From: Nitrospirae bacterium MYbin3
GTDB lineage: Bacteria; Nitrospirota; Thermodesulfovibrionia; Thermodesulfovibrionales; Dissulfurispiraceae
DNA length: 64,000 nucleotides
Assembly (NCBI GenBank): GCA_002753335.1
Contig: PEAD01000010.1
Coordinates: forward strand, 23,046-87,045
Reading direction: 5' to 3'
Shown here: piece by piece, positions 43,453 through 51,970 of the stretch
Layout: each line of letters opens with the position of its first letter
How positions within the stretch are numbered: the first letter of the stretch is position 1
Notes under the pieces: generated by a model
The model's database searches: none
Told to the model about the DNA's origin: nothing
The model's input: only the letters and a program-made list of their open reading frames with translations
Program-made: the position numbers and the translations under genes

Positions 43453-44604
43453 TTATTCCTTTGGAACAGTAGCGTAAAGCACTGTTTCCGCTACAAATGA
43501 AGTATAATTTCTCAAATAAAAAACATATCCCAGACATAAGCTCTCAAGGTAAAGCGGTATATCCCATATGTGGTTTGGTGCATGATATACACAAATAGCA
43601 AGGTCTGGCTTATTTTCTTTTAAGAGAGCTTCTGCACCTTTTAGCGCCTCTAACTCGGCCCCTTCCACATCCATTTGAATAAAAGTTGGTTTGCAACCAG
43701 GTATTACATGATCCAGAGAAACACACTGAACAACTGAATCGCCTTCATCCGAAATTGCACTGTTAACTTTATCACCACATGAAAAACGAAGTTGTGTTTC
43801 ATGGCTAAAAACTCCACATGGAAATGCCATCACACTTTGTGCTATTTCGCTATGTTTTGCTGATAGATATTTTGATAACGATCCGAAATTCTCAGAATCA
43901 GGTTCGAAACATACTATCAAATCAATCTTGCCATACAAGGCATTTAGCTTTAGCACTGTGTCGCCGTTGTAAGCACCACAATTTATAAAACGTGAATATC
44001 CTTTGCTTAAATTTATATCTCTCGGGAAATACTGCTCTTCCATTGGACTGATAGATATAGCAGTCGGGCTTTTCTTTATATGAGTTTCAACAACGCTAAC
44101 AAATACGTTAGAACTCAAATTGTCAGAAAAAATGTCTAAGCAAGACAAAATTTTTTCTTTGTTATCTAAATAGTAATCAAATCCTCTTTCTATAAGCTCG
44201 GTTGGCGGATGCAAAAGATGATATTCGTATATATCGCTTGACAATATTATATTTCTAAACCCCATACTTTTCAGGCATTTGAAAATTTCCTCTTGATATT
44301 GTTTTGTTATAACAGTAACAACTACAATGGCATCTATTTTTTCATCTTCTGTCGGTTGATATTCAAAAGGAGCGCAGCTCGGAACATCCAAATAAAAATC
44401 TCCAGATTGGAATTTGCGATCAAGCACTATTTGAGCCTTTAATCCATATCGTCTCAAAACAAAAGTAAAAAAGCTAACCGCCCCCCCTCCAGCACCATAA
44501 ACAATTATCTTTTTATCTCTCAGCAAATCTATATAGCTGAAAGAATTATTATGCACAGATGGCTGCTTAAACAATTCTATAAGGGCTTCTTTATAGTTAG
44601 ACAT
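43453..44604 (-). CDS. FkbM-family methyltransferase with N-terminal Rossmann-like module (paralogue)
   Basis: A 383-residue paralogue of the protein at 30353-31519. N-terminal module at about 30-130 (KIIVYGAGGGAVSFF, IVLDRKFQSGDFYLDVP, FRNIILSSDIYEY). FkbM part: NCGAYNGDTVLKL, VCFEPDSENFGSL, IQMDVEGAELEALKGAE. The two share the end DLAICVYHAPNH-WDIPLY and a LRNYTSFV-ETVLYA stretch. Unlike its paralogue, its DNA is AT-rich. It is the direct upstream neighbour of a radical SAM gene, whereas the 30 kb copy is downstream of another. Confidence 0.83.
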   Translation of the reverse strand: MSNYKEALIELFKQPSVHNNSFSYIDLLRDKKIIVYGAGGGAVSFFTFVLRRYGLKAQIVLDRKFQSGDFYLDVPSCAPFEYQPTEDEKIDAIVVVTVITKQYQEEIFKCLKSMGFRNIILSSDIYEYHLLHPPTELIERGFDYYLDNKEKILSCLDIFSDNLSSNVFVSVVETHIKKSPTAISISPMEEQYFPRDINLSKGYSRFINCGAYNGDTVLKLNALYGKIDLIVCFEPDSENFGSLSKYLSAKHSEIAQSVMAFPCGVFSHETQLRFSCGDKVNSAISDEGDSVVQCVSLDHVIPGCKPTFIQMDVEGAELEALKGAEALLKENKPDLAICVYHAPNHIWDIPLYLESLCLGYVFYLRNYTSFVAETVLYATVPKE

Positions 44605-44639
44605 TTTTTGAATTCCATTTAGTTATTAAAAATTAATTC

Positions 44640-45659
44640 TCAATATGTATAAAACTTTTTAAGCCGCTCAGCGTCATTGTTCAGTACGTCCTCAGGAAAC
44701 AGCCTGTATTTGATGATATTGCAGTTTTCACATGTCCCGCCCACATTTTTTGCGCCATCAAGCATAGTACGCCTGAACTCCTGGAACTTCGGACCGATCC
44801 ATATTTTATGCACAGGCTCTTCATTGCAGTCCCCCATAATTTCAGGGTATTCGAAAGAATAGCACGGAACAACTTTGCCATCCGGATTTATCTGCATCGT
44901 AAAGAAGGGCTGCGGACAGATATGGACTTCCGACACCGGCAGACCGAACTGGGTAACCTCTTGATCCCGATTCACTGACAGCCGTTCATAATCTACGCCT
45001 GCATGAATGGGAACAGCATGTTCGATAGCTATCGTGTCACAAATGTCGCCAAAAATATCAAAAAATTTCTGCTCATCAGCATTGCCCTCCAGCGCGCAAT
45101 CAACAATTTTAATATAAACCTGAGCGCTGCCCTTGTTGTCATAAAAATACCGCAGATTCTCGACAAGCATCTCGAACTCCACCTTAGAGGAGCAGATTTC
45201 GAGATATTTCTCCGCTGATGTGCCCTGCAGCGATACAACCAGCCTGGAGAGTCCTGCCGCAATAAGGTCCTTAGACAACTGCGGAGTCAAAAGCGAAGCA
45301 TTAGTTAAAATCTCGACTGTTTTCGCCGTATCTTTTGAAACAGCATATTCGATCATGGCCGCTATGTCTTTGTGGAGCAGCGGCTCGCCTATGCCGACAA
45401 AGCGCAGCACTTTCAATTTTTCGGAAAACATCGCAATTTCGTCCATACACTTTTTATAAAGGCCGAAATCCATATTTACCCTGTCTGAAATAAAATGCCT
45501 CTTTGCCTTATCGACCGAGAAAATACAATAGCTGCATTTAAAATTGCAGGCATATACAGGGAATATCTGCAGAACAAATGGTGCTGCCAGGGGTAGAACC
45601 TCGGCAAGCCTTGTTCTATTGCCGCCCGGCGCCTGTCCGCTGATGACTCTTGCTTTCAT
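44640..45659 (-). CDS. Radical SAM/SPASM-domain protein
   Basis: A 339-residue radical SAM protein of compact canonical layout without the Rossmann module. Radical SAM cysteines C38, C42 and C45 (CNFKCSYC) are followed by FVGIGEPLLHKDIA and VSLQGTSAEKYL. A C-terminal SPASM domain carries CPQPFFTMQINPDGKVVPC, then CEN-CN near the end. The GC content returns to that of the flanking genes. Members dehydrogenate, epimerise or cross-link substrates. Substrate unknown. Confidence 0.85.
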   Translation of the reverse strand: MKARVISGQAPGGNRTRLAEVLPLAAPFVLQIFPVYACNFKCSYCIFSVDKAKRHFISDRVNMDFGLYKKCMDEIAMFSEKLKVLRFVGIGEPLLHKDIAAMIEYAVSKDTAKTVEILTNASLLTPQLSKDLIAAGLSRLVVSLQGTSAEKYLEICSSKVEFEMLVENLRYFYDNKGSAQVYIKIVDCALEGNADEQKFFDIFGDICDTIAIEHAVPIHAGVDYERLSVNRDQEVTQFGLPVSEVHICPQPFFTMQINPDGKVVPCYSFEYPEIMGDCNEEPVHKIWIGPKFQEFRRTMLDGAKNVGGTCENCNIIKYRLFPEDVLNNDAERLKKFYTY

Positions 45660-45693
45660 ATTAAAACTCTTTGACCGTCCGTTCGATTCGGGC

Positions 45694-46194
45694 TTATATA
45701 AACGCCCTGTATATTTCGTGATATTTAATCAGATTTGAGGGACAATGATCATGCCACCTAAGATATCCCGCATCTTCGGGAGAAAGCCCTTTATTTTCGG
45801 GAACAAATCGGGATGGAACAAAGCACTTATACAAAACAGATATGAAATGCCCCCTCAGATCACGGTCTTTATTTATGAGCTGGTTCAGGGCTATTGGAGC
45901 GGGATCAAATTCAAAAGAAATATCGCTTCCTATTTCGGTCTCTGCCACTTTTCTTATCCGCTCCTCAAACGTCTCCTTAAACCTGACTATTCCTCCCGGC
46001 ACATGCCATCCGGTGCCGGAATACCGGTCATCCCGCCAAGCCAGAAGCGTCCGTCCATTTTCATCTTTTATTAAAAGATCGACATTCACAAGAGGTGTTG
46101 TCCGGCTGATGTAATAAAACAGATCGTCAGGCAATCCCACGGCGGGATTAGGTACAAGTTTGTCTAAGGCAGCTATAGCATTGGAGATTTCCAT
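45694..46194 (-). CDS. Nudix hydrolase, GDP-mannose mannosyl hydrolase-like
   Basis: A 166-residue Nudix protein. LVNVDLLIKDENGRTLLAWRDD and WHVPGGIVRFKETFEERIRKVAETEIG give a Nudix-like box that departs from the REx2EExGU consensus, as in the GDP-mannose mannosyl hydrolases (Gmm/NudD), which cut GDP-mannose to GDP and mannose. The N-terminal segment PLVNVDLLI also fits this group. In glycan loci such enzymes adjust GDP-sugar pools, and gmd is in the same region. Located between two radical SAM genes. Confidence 0.82.
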   Translation of the reverse strand: MEISNAIAALDKLVPNPAVGLPDDLFYYISRTTPLVNVDLLIKDENGRTLLAWRDDRYSGTGWHVPGGIVRFKETFEERIRKVAETEIGSDISFEFDPAPIALNQLINKDRDLRGHFISVLYKCFVPSRFVPENKGLSPEDAGYLRWHDHCPSNLIKYHEIYRAFI

Positions 46195-46206
46195 GGTTCT
46201 CCCGGT

Positions 46207-47310
46207 TTATTTCTTAAACAGCCTGGCGTCTTCATTAAAAGGCCTCCGCGTTCTATCCTCGTCCGCAAAAACCTCGGAACACGACACAGGAAGAGGCTTG
46301 CCATAAATCTTTTTAGCCACATAATTATTTATAAAATCCCTGTCCTCCGCAATAATGCAGGTATCTACATATTCCCCGAAATGCTTAATGCCAAGCCCTC
46401 TATCAACAATGTCTTTCAAAGGCTCCTCAAAAACATTTCCGATAGAAGTATGAATATAGGGACAGGGCAGAACATCTCCGTACTGCGTTACCGAAAACAT
46501 CCCCTTGACAGATATGCAGCCCATATTGAGGCCATAGGCCGAAGTTAAGTGGGTAAATACTTTATATTTTTTTTCGAGTTCCTCCATATACCTCATATCT
46601 CCCTTATCCACCAAAACATCGAAATTCCCCTCCCATGCGCCGACAGGCTTTGCGTATGTTACAAATACCCCTATGCCCATATTATTAAAATGTTCGATAA
46701 ACTTGATAAATTCATCCGTATAAAGCCGCTGTTTAGTAACAACAGTTTGCATAAAAATACCTAAGCCTGCTTTTAAGGCTATATCGACCGATTTCATGGC
46801 CCTCTCGTAAGCGCCCTTTACGCCCCTGAACCGGTCATGTTCTTCGGGATTAAAACTATCTAAGCTCAATTGAACTCTGTCAACGCCTATGCCCTTTATA
46901 TGAACAGCCTTCTTCTCATCCAAAAGCCAGCCGTTGGTATCGCAGTTAATATAAAACTTCTGAGGATCGATAGCTGCCACCAAATCATCGAAATCTTTGA
47001 AGGTTAACGGCTCCCCGCCGGTAATAGTCACGCGCGCAAGCCCCATTTCGTCAGCCTGCCTGAAAAGCTCTCTGACATCCGCTATGGCAAATGACCGTTT
47101 GTTAGTCTTGCCCTGAAATCTTTTGACCGAGCAATGTTCACATGTAAAATTGCATGAGTAATTATACTGAAACTGAATAATAGCGATGCTTTCGCCGCGC
47201 CTAAGCTTTTCGTCGAATTTCATAACCTTTTCGTAAACGTAAGGCTTCTCCCGCATAAGAATGCTTCTTCTATCGGTCTCTTCCTTTGACCTAGGGCTTT
47301 GAAATGGCAT
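46207..47310 (-). CDS. Radical SAM/SPASM-domain protein
   Basis: About 367 residues from the ATG at 47310; AAGGAG sits nine bases before it, whereas the in-frame ATG 18 bases upstream has no such site. Radical SAM cysteines are C53, C57 and C60 (CNFTCEHC), followed by TITGGEPLTFKDF and LDSFNPEEHDRFRGVKGAYERAMKS. The C-terminal part includes CISVKGMFSVTQYGDVLPCPY and two later Cys, in the SPASM manner seen in PqqE-like enzymes. No Rossmann module. Substrate unknown. Confidence 0.84.
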   Translation of the reverse strand: MPFQSPRSKEETDRRSILMREKPYVYEKVMKFDEKLRRGESIAIIQFQYNYSCNFTCEHCSVKRFQGKTNKRSFAIADVRELFRQADEMGLARVTITGGEPLTFKDFDDLVAAIDPQKFYINCDTNGWLLDEKKAVHIKGIGVDRVQLSLDSFNPEEHDRFRGVKGAYERAMKSVDIALKAGLGIFMQTVVTKQRLYTDEFIKFIEHFNNMGIGVFVTYAKPVGAWEGNFDVLVDKGDMRYMEELEKKYKVFTHLTSAYGLNMGCISVKGMFSVTQYGDVLPCPYIHTSIGNVFEEPLKDIVDRGLGIKHFGEYVDTCIIAEDRDFINNYVAKKIYGKPLPVSCSEVFADEDRTRRPFNEDARLFKK

Positions 47311-47340
47311 GTTAGTATTCTCCTTCATTAATATTCTACG

Positions 47341-48561
47341 CTACGCAACCACATACCTGGGATAAGCTAAAGGCCTGTCCACCTGCACTGCAGGAGTTAC
47401 CTCTTTACCCGACAACGGCCTACCATTGCAATAATCGCATACCTCCAGATATTCCTTATTCAAAAGATAATTTTTTACAGCATCTTTTATAGTTCCTACA
47501 TTTACCCCGTCGAGAACCCTGCTATAAATATCAACGTAATCAATCTTGCAGTCGGGGACCGCGAACAACCTGTTAGCGTTGGCCCCATACGGGCATCTGA
47601 AAAGCTTTCCGTCAGACAGAGTAGCCATATTCTTGGCGCAACAGTTCCTGAATATTTCCCTATTCCCCTCTGCACCGCGTTTATGGGGTGCTATTTGAGC
47701 GCAATCAAGCCATTCAGCCGGTTTCAATATATGATAAGCAATTTTATGTTCTTCAAGTATATCTCTTAATTCATGCAGTTTTCTGGATAAAACACCGTAG
47801 TCCGTTATAATAACCGCCACCTTGGTATTTTTAAAATGAGCAATATCCGCAAGCTTCGGCACAATAGTGCCGTTTGTATATAAAAGAACCCGTTTTGCCT
47901 TTGGCTCCGTGGTAAGTCTTTCTACAATTACAGGCCACTCTTTATTCATAAAAGCGTCACCGCCGATAATACGGAAATCCATCACCTCATCGACCACCAA
48001 ACAAAACGCATCTATAGACTTCAACAACATATCCAAATCGGAGTCCCTCGGCTTCTCGTAATACTGCATAAGGTTGGAGCAATCCTTGCATCTTAAAGAG
48101 CAGCGTTCGGTAATAATAATATCTATGCTCCTTAAAAAAAGTTTTTCAGGATGCAGATAGCCGTCATGACACAATATGCAGTTCTCTATCGCAAACTTCG
48201 TGTAATCTATGGCTGAGCCCGGATTGGCGCAAGAAAAATCAATGTCCCTTAATAACAAACCTCCAGCATGCCAGTGGTAAAAACCGATGCCCTCGAGGAG
48301 ATCAACAACATCCTTTATGGCGGCGACGGATATTAAAATAACCGCATCTTTATGTCTTTCCCTCAATCCCGGAGTAGGGATTACCTCCTTCCCGCAAAAT
48401 TCAGAACCTGCAATCTTCATGCTGCTGTCGCAAAAACAATCGACTTCTATGCCTGCATCTTTACAGACAGACAACAAAACCCCGCCCACAATGCCTGCCC
48501 CGGCTATCACCACAGGCAGATCCCCGGCTTTGATTTCTTTTATGACATTTTCTTTTAACAT
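47341..48561 (-). CDS. Radical SAM/SPASM protein with N-terminal Rossmann module
   Basis: A 406-residue protein. Recurring module at about 14-105 (LPVVIAGAGIVGGVLL, CFCDSSMKIAGSEFCG, VIPTPGLRERHKDAVILIS). Radical SAM cysteines are C154, C158 and C161 (CSLRCKDC), then RIIGGDAFMNKEW and a SPASM-like end with CCAKNMATLSDGKLFRCPYG and CDYCNG. The core parallels the protein at 33432-34676. Its start codon and the stop of the next gene abut. Substrate unknown. Confidence 0.84.
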   Translation of the reverse strand: MLKENVIKEIKAGDLPVVIAGAGIVGGVLLSVCKDAGIEVDCFCDSSMKIAGSEFCGKEVIPTPGLRERHKDAVILISVAAIKDVVDLLEGIGFYHWHAGGLLLRDIDFSCANPGSAIDYTKFAIENCILCHDGYLHPEKLFLRSIDIIITERCSLRCKDCSNLMQYYEKPRDSDLDMLLKSIDAFCLVVDEVMDFRIIGGDAFMNKEWPVIVERLTTEPKAKRVLLYTNGTIVPKLADIAHFKNTKVAVIITDYGVLSRKLHELRDILEEHKIAYHILKPAEWLDCAQIAPHKRGAEGNREIFRNCCAKNMATLSDGKLFRCPYGANANRLFAVPDCKIDYVDIYSRVLDGVNVGTIKDAVKNYLLNKEYLEVCDYCNGRPLSGKEVTPAVQVDRPLAYPRYVVA

Positions 48562-49647
48562 CTATTCGCCTTTACTCCCGCCGTATCTTTTATATGCCTT
48601 GAGTCTGCAGACCAGTATTATTAAAGCTGTTAATTTCAGTCTTATCAAAAGGGGCAGCACTATGCTGTTGCCTTTAGATGGGGAATAATGACTCAGGCAA
48701 TCCCTCAAAAGAGCGGAATTTACTAGTTTGTCTATCTCTTCATAAATTCTTCTCCTGTTCTGTTTTGCAAGACTCCTGCAGGAGCGGACCATAAAAATAA
48801 TCACGTAATGTACAAGTGCATGACCTATCTCTTTTTCGGCAGATATGCAGGACAAACCCGCATGTTGACCAAAAAACTCAGCCGTATTCATTCTGAATAC
48901 ATTCATGTCATGCAATAGACTTTCACTGTTAACTATAGCCATGCTCGCAGACAAATGGCTGTTGTGCATAGCATAAACATACAGCGCCTTGTTAACAAAA
49001 ATTATTTTATCCGTATGCTTTAAATATTCGAGATTAAAAACAAAATCCTCAAACAGGCGCATTGATTCGTCAGCAACGAGGCCTTTGTCCTTAATAACCG
49101 ACGCCTTGTATAACCTTCCCCAGCAGTAGCTAATCAGATGGTTGCTGGGATGTTTCAGAAAGTGGCTCACGTACGACATTATATCTGTTTTGTATAACAC
49201 TTTTTTTTCATCTTCAAACGGTCCGGCCTCGGGATGAAAGGCAACGCTTTGTTTTATTACCGCTCCGTTGTTTTCGATCTTCCTGAAATTAGCCATGACC
49301 ATGTCAGGCTGGTGTTCGTAATAATTCGCAATCAATATCTCTATGGCTTCATCATCAATAAAATCATCCGCATCCAAAAAAAATATGAAGTCTCCCGACG
49401 CACAGCGCACTCCTGTATTCCTTGCAGCAGCAGGCCCGCGGTTGTCTTGTGCTATTACATAAACCCTTTTATCAGAAAGAGCATATTTATTGCACAGCGT
49501 TTCGCTGCGGTCAGTTGACCCGTCATTAACGAGTATAAGCTGTATATTGGTATAACTCTGCCTTAGGACACTTCCGATAGACCTGTCCAAAAAGTCCTCT
49601 GCATTATATACGGGCATAACGATACTTACTAAAACCTGCGGCATCAT
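48562..49647 (-). CDS. Family 2 glycosyltransferase
   Basis: About 361 residues from the ATG at 49647 (MMPQVLVSIVMPVYNAEDFL); an upstream in-frame TTG at 49683 lies inside the kinase gene. GT-A fold: LVNDGSTDRSETLC, AARNTGVRCASGDFIFFLDADDFID contains the DxD, and the C-terminus is helical. Typical capsular or LPS glycosyltransferase. The donor sugar is unknown. It separates the radical SAM island from the CDP-sugar part of the locus. Confidence 0.9.
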   Translation of the reverse strand: MMPQVLVSIVMPVYNAEDFLDRSIGSVLRQSYTNIQLILVNDGSTDRSETLCNKYALSDKRVYVIAQDNRGPAAARNTGVRCASGDFIFFLDADDFIDDEAIEILIANYYEHQPDMVMANFRKIENNGAVIKQSVAFHPEAGPFEDEKKVLYKTDIMSYVSHFLKHPSNHLISYCWGRLYKASVIKDKGLVADESMRLFEDFVFNLEYLKHTDKIIFVNKALYVYAMHNSHLSASMAIVNSESLLHDMNVFRMNTAEFFGQHAGLSCISAEKEIGHALVHYVIIFMVRSCRSLAKQNRRRIYEEIDKLVNSALLRDCLSHYSPSKGNSIVLPLLIRLKLTALIILVCRLKAYKRYGGSKGE

Positions 49648-49666
49648 CTCGGAGCGTTCCAATTTG

Positions 49667-50158
49667 TCACCCGAGGCCTGCAAGTTTATTTAAGATTCCG
49701 TCGCATATCTCCGACGGGGGAGCATCTATCTTCATCGTAATTGCATTAACAGGAGGCTCTAACGCCTCAAACTGACTCTCCAACAAAGGTTCCTGAAAAA
49801 AATGTTCCCTTCTCGCTTTCATTCTCGCCGAAATAAAACTTTTATCGCCTTCAAGGTATATAAAAACTACTTTTGCATTCCCGTCGCCCGATAGCATCCG
49901 GCGGTATTCCTCTTTCAATGCAGAACAGGCAATAACAGCACCGCGACCTTTATTCCAGTCCCTTATATTTCGGGCTAAATTCAAAAGCCAAGGCATTCTG
50001 TCTTCATCCTTAAGCGGTATGGAATTTTTCATTTTATCGAGACTGCTTAGTGAATGAAAATCATCGGCATCATAAAAATCAATATCAAGTCTGTCAGATA
50101 GCATCTTTCCTACAGTAGTCTTGCCCGAACCCGAAACCCCCATAACTACATATACCAT
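49667..50158 (-). CDS. Gluconokinase-like P-loop sugar-acid kinase
   Basis: A 163-residue member of the GntK family. VMGVSGSGKTTVGKMLSDRL is the P-loop, DADDFHS and LKDEDRMPWLL match GntK substrate and lid segments, and CSALKEEYRRML and KARREHFFQEPLLESQFEALE are strong family signatures. GntK makes 6-phosphogluconate. Its presence inside a glycan locus is odd; it may phosphorylate a related sugar acid or polyol. It lies downstream of the thiamine diphosphate enzyme with a 24-base gap. Confidence 0.88.
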   Translation of the reverse strand: MVYVVMGVSGSGKTTVGKMLSDRLDIDFYDADDFHSLSSLDKMKNSIPLKDEDRMPWLLNLARNIRDWNKGRGAVIACSALKEEYRRMLSGDGNAKVVFIYLEGDKSFISARMKARREHFFQEPLLESQFEALEPPVNAITMKIDAPPSEICDGILNKLAGLG

Positions 50159-50182
50159 ATCCGTACCGGTTCTGCAGAAAGC

Positions 50183-51970
50183 CTACGCCATATTTTTCTT
50201 AAACTCTTCCCTGTCGAGAAAAGGCCACAGGTCTTCCATAGGCATCGACTCCATAGAGCCGTCTTCCCTCTGCCTCGATGAAACCCGCGGAGCAGTACCC
50301 TGCTCCGGAGACACCATAACCTCGCAGATAACCGGTCCATCAATTTCGAGTATGTCACGAACCTTCTCTCTGATTCCGGAGTTGTTTTCGAGCCTAACCG
50401 GGGTTATGCCAAAGGCCTTTGCCACTGCGATTATATCGGGGAGTGTGAGACCGCTCGACCTTGTACTGGCAACATAATTTCCGCCGAAATAGTTGCGCTG
50501 GGTGGTCTGGATCGAAACATACCCACCGTTGTTCAGGATAAAGAATTTAATCGGCAGCCCCAGTCTTTTAACAGTCTCCAGATCCTGTATATTCATGGCA
50601 AAGCCGCCGTCACCCTCTATGCAGACAGTCCGCTTCATTCCGGCTGCGACACATCCGCCTATAGCGGCAGGAACGCCGAACCCCATAGAACCGAGCCCCT
50701 GACTGTTTAAAATCCTCATCCCTGACTTGACCCTTATCGCCTGCATAGTGCGTTCACTGCAGGCACCTGAACTGCCGGGTATCACCAAGTCATCGCCGGA
50801 TAATTCATCCGAAAGAGCATCTATAAGCAGATAATCGTTAACAAAGCCTCTGTCCTCAAAGTATTCCGGCAGTACAACCGGATACCTCTCCTGCCATTCC
50901 TTGCATCTATTAAGCCATGCCAGCCTGTCTTTATTCTCTATAATCGAAAAATGCTTGATAATCTCTCGTAGAAAGTCTCCGGCATCAGCTTTTACAGGAA
51001 TATCTATCTTCATCTGCAGTTTATTTATCTCGGCAGCATCTATGTCCACAATAATCTTAAAAGCGTTTTTGGCGAAATGTCCATGACTGTATGCTGTCTG
51101 GCCAAAATCCAGACGCGCCCCGACAACCAGCAGCCAGTCCGCATTCTGCTGCGTGAAGTTGGCGCCGCGTTGTCCTATGGCCCCGGGCCTGCCTGCATAC
51201 AGAGGATGGTCGTCCGTAATAATATCTGCAGCCTTCCATGTGGTCAACAAAGGAACCCCGAGCCGTTCAACAACACGATAAAAGTCAGCCGTCGCTTTCG
51301 ACAGCCTTATACCGTTGCCGGCAAGGATCACAGGACGCTCAGCTTTGTTCAACGCTTCAAGTGCGTGAACAACATCTCTCGCAAGGTTTTCGATGCCTGA
51401 TGAACGCTGTTCTTCAGCAATTTCGAATCCTTCAAGGTTGTCCTCATCTACCATCGCTGCCTGAACATCAAGAGGTATATCTATCCAGACCGGACCGGGC
51501 CGGCCATGTCTGGCCAGATATACTGCTTTTTCGAGATGGTAGCGTATCGCTGCCGGCTCCAACACTGTTGCCGCATATTTAGTGATCGAACAGACAAGAC
51601 CTACTATATCTATCTCCTGAAACCCCATCTGCCGTACACCGCGGTCTCCAGAGAGGTCCTGCCGCTTTACCTGCCCCGAAATTATAATAACCGGAATAGA
51701 GTCGAGCCATGATGCGGCAACCCCTGTAATGGTGTTTGTTCCGCCGGGCCCTGTTGTCACAAGGGCCGCTCCGATATTATTAGTATATTGGCTGTATGCA
51801 TCTGCAGCGATAGCTGCGGCCTGTTCGTGCAGCATGCAGATGTATGATAGCTTTGCATTCCTACCTGCAGAATCGACGAGATGCATGGCCCCGCCGCCCG
51901 GAAGCATGAAAATATGTTTTACGCCAAGGTTTGCGATGTAATCAACCACATAATCCGAAAGCTTAATCAC
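50183..51970 (-). CDS. Thiamine diphosphate-dependent enzyme, YerE/acetolactate synthase-like
   Basis: A 595-residue ThDP enzyme of the acetolactate-synthase superfamily. The catalytic Glu is in CMLHEQAAAIAADAY; the ThDP/Mg motif is GDGGFAMNIQDLETVKRLGLP with NNGGY; middle domain GRPGPVWIDIPLDVQ. GTG start, overlapping the HAD gene by four bases. With RfbG and RfbH nearby, the better match of context is YerE, which adds a two-carbon unit from pyruvate onto CDP-4-keto-3,6-dideoxyglucose to give yersiniose-type branched sugars. A normal acetolactate synthase would usually sit with its small subunit or ilv genes, which are absent. The assignment is inference. Confidence 0.78.
   Translation of the reverse strand: MIKLSDYVVDYIANLGVKHIFMLPGGGAMHLVDSAGRNAKLSYICMLHEQAAAIAADAYSQYTNNIGAALVTTGPGGTNTITGVAASWLDSIPVIIISGQVKRQDLSGDRGVRQMGFQEIDIVGLVCSITKYAATVLEPAAIRYHLEKAVYLARHGRPGPVWIDIPLDVQAAMVDEDNLEGFEIAEEQRSSGIENLARDVVHALEALNKAERPVILAGNGIRLSKATADFYRVVERLGVPLLTTWKAADIITDDHPLYAGRPGAIGQRGANFTQQNADWLLVVGARLDFGQTAYSHGHFAKNAFKIIVDIDAAEINKLQMKIDIPVKADAGDFLREIIKHFSIIENKDRLAWLNRCKEWQERYPVVLPEYFEDRGFVNDYLLIDALSDELSGDDLVIPGSSGACSERTMQAIRVKSGMRILNSQGLGSMGFGVPAAIGGCVAAGMKRTVCIEGDGGFAMNIQDLETVKRLGLPIKFFILNNGGYVSIQTTQRNYFGGNYVASTRSSGLTLPDIIAVAKAFGITPVRLENNSGIREKVRDILEIDGPVICEVMVSPEQGTAPRVSSRQREDGSMESMPMEDLWPFLDREEFKKNMA

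Noticed and set aside
31549..48561. Idea that the radical SAM cluster is a RiPP (modified peptide) pathway
   Set aside because: No short precursor gene, peptidase or peptide-recognition (RRE-like) domain is visible, gaps between genes are too small, and the neighbours are sugar enzymes.
50183..51970. Call of acetolactate synthase large subunit for valine/isoleucine synthesis
   Set aside because: No small subunit or ilv gene is near and the gene sits with rfbG and rfbH in a glycan operon, so a YerE-like role is favoured.
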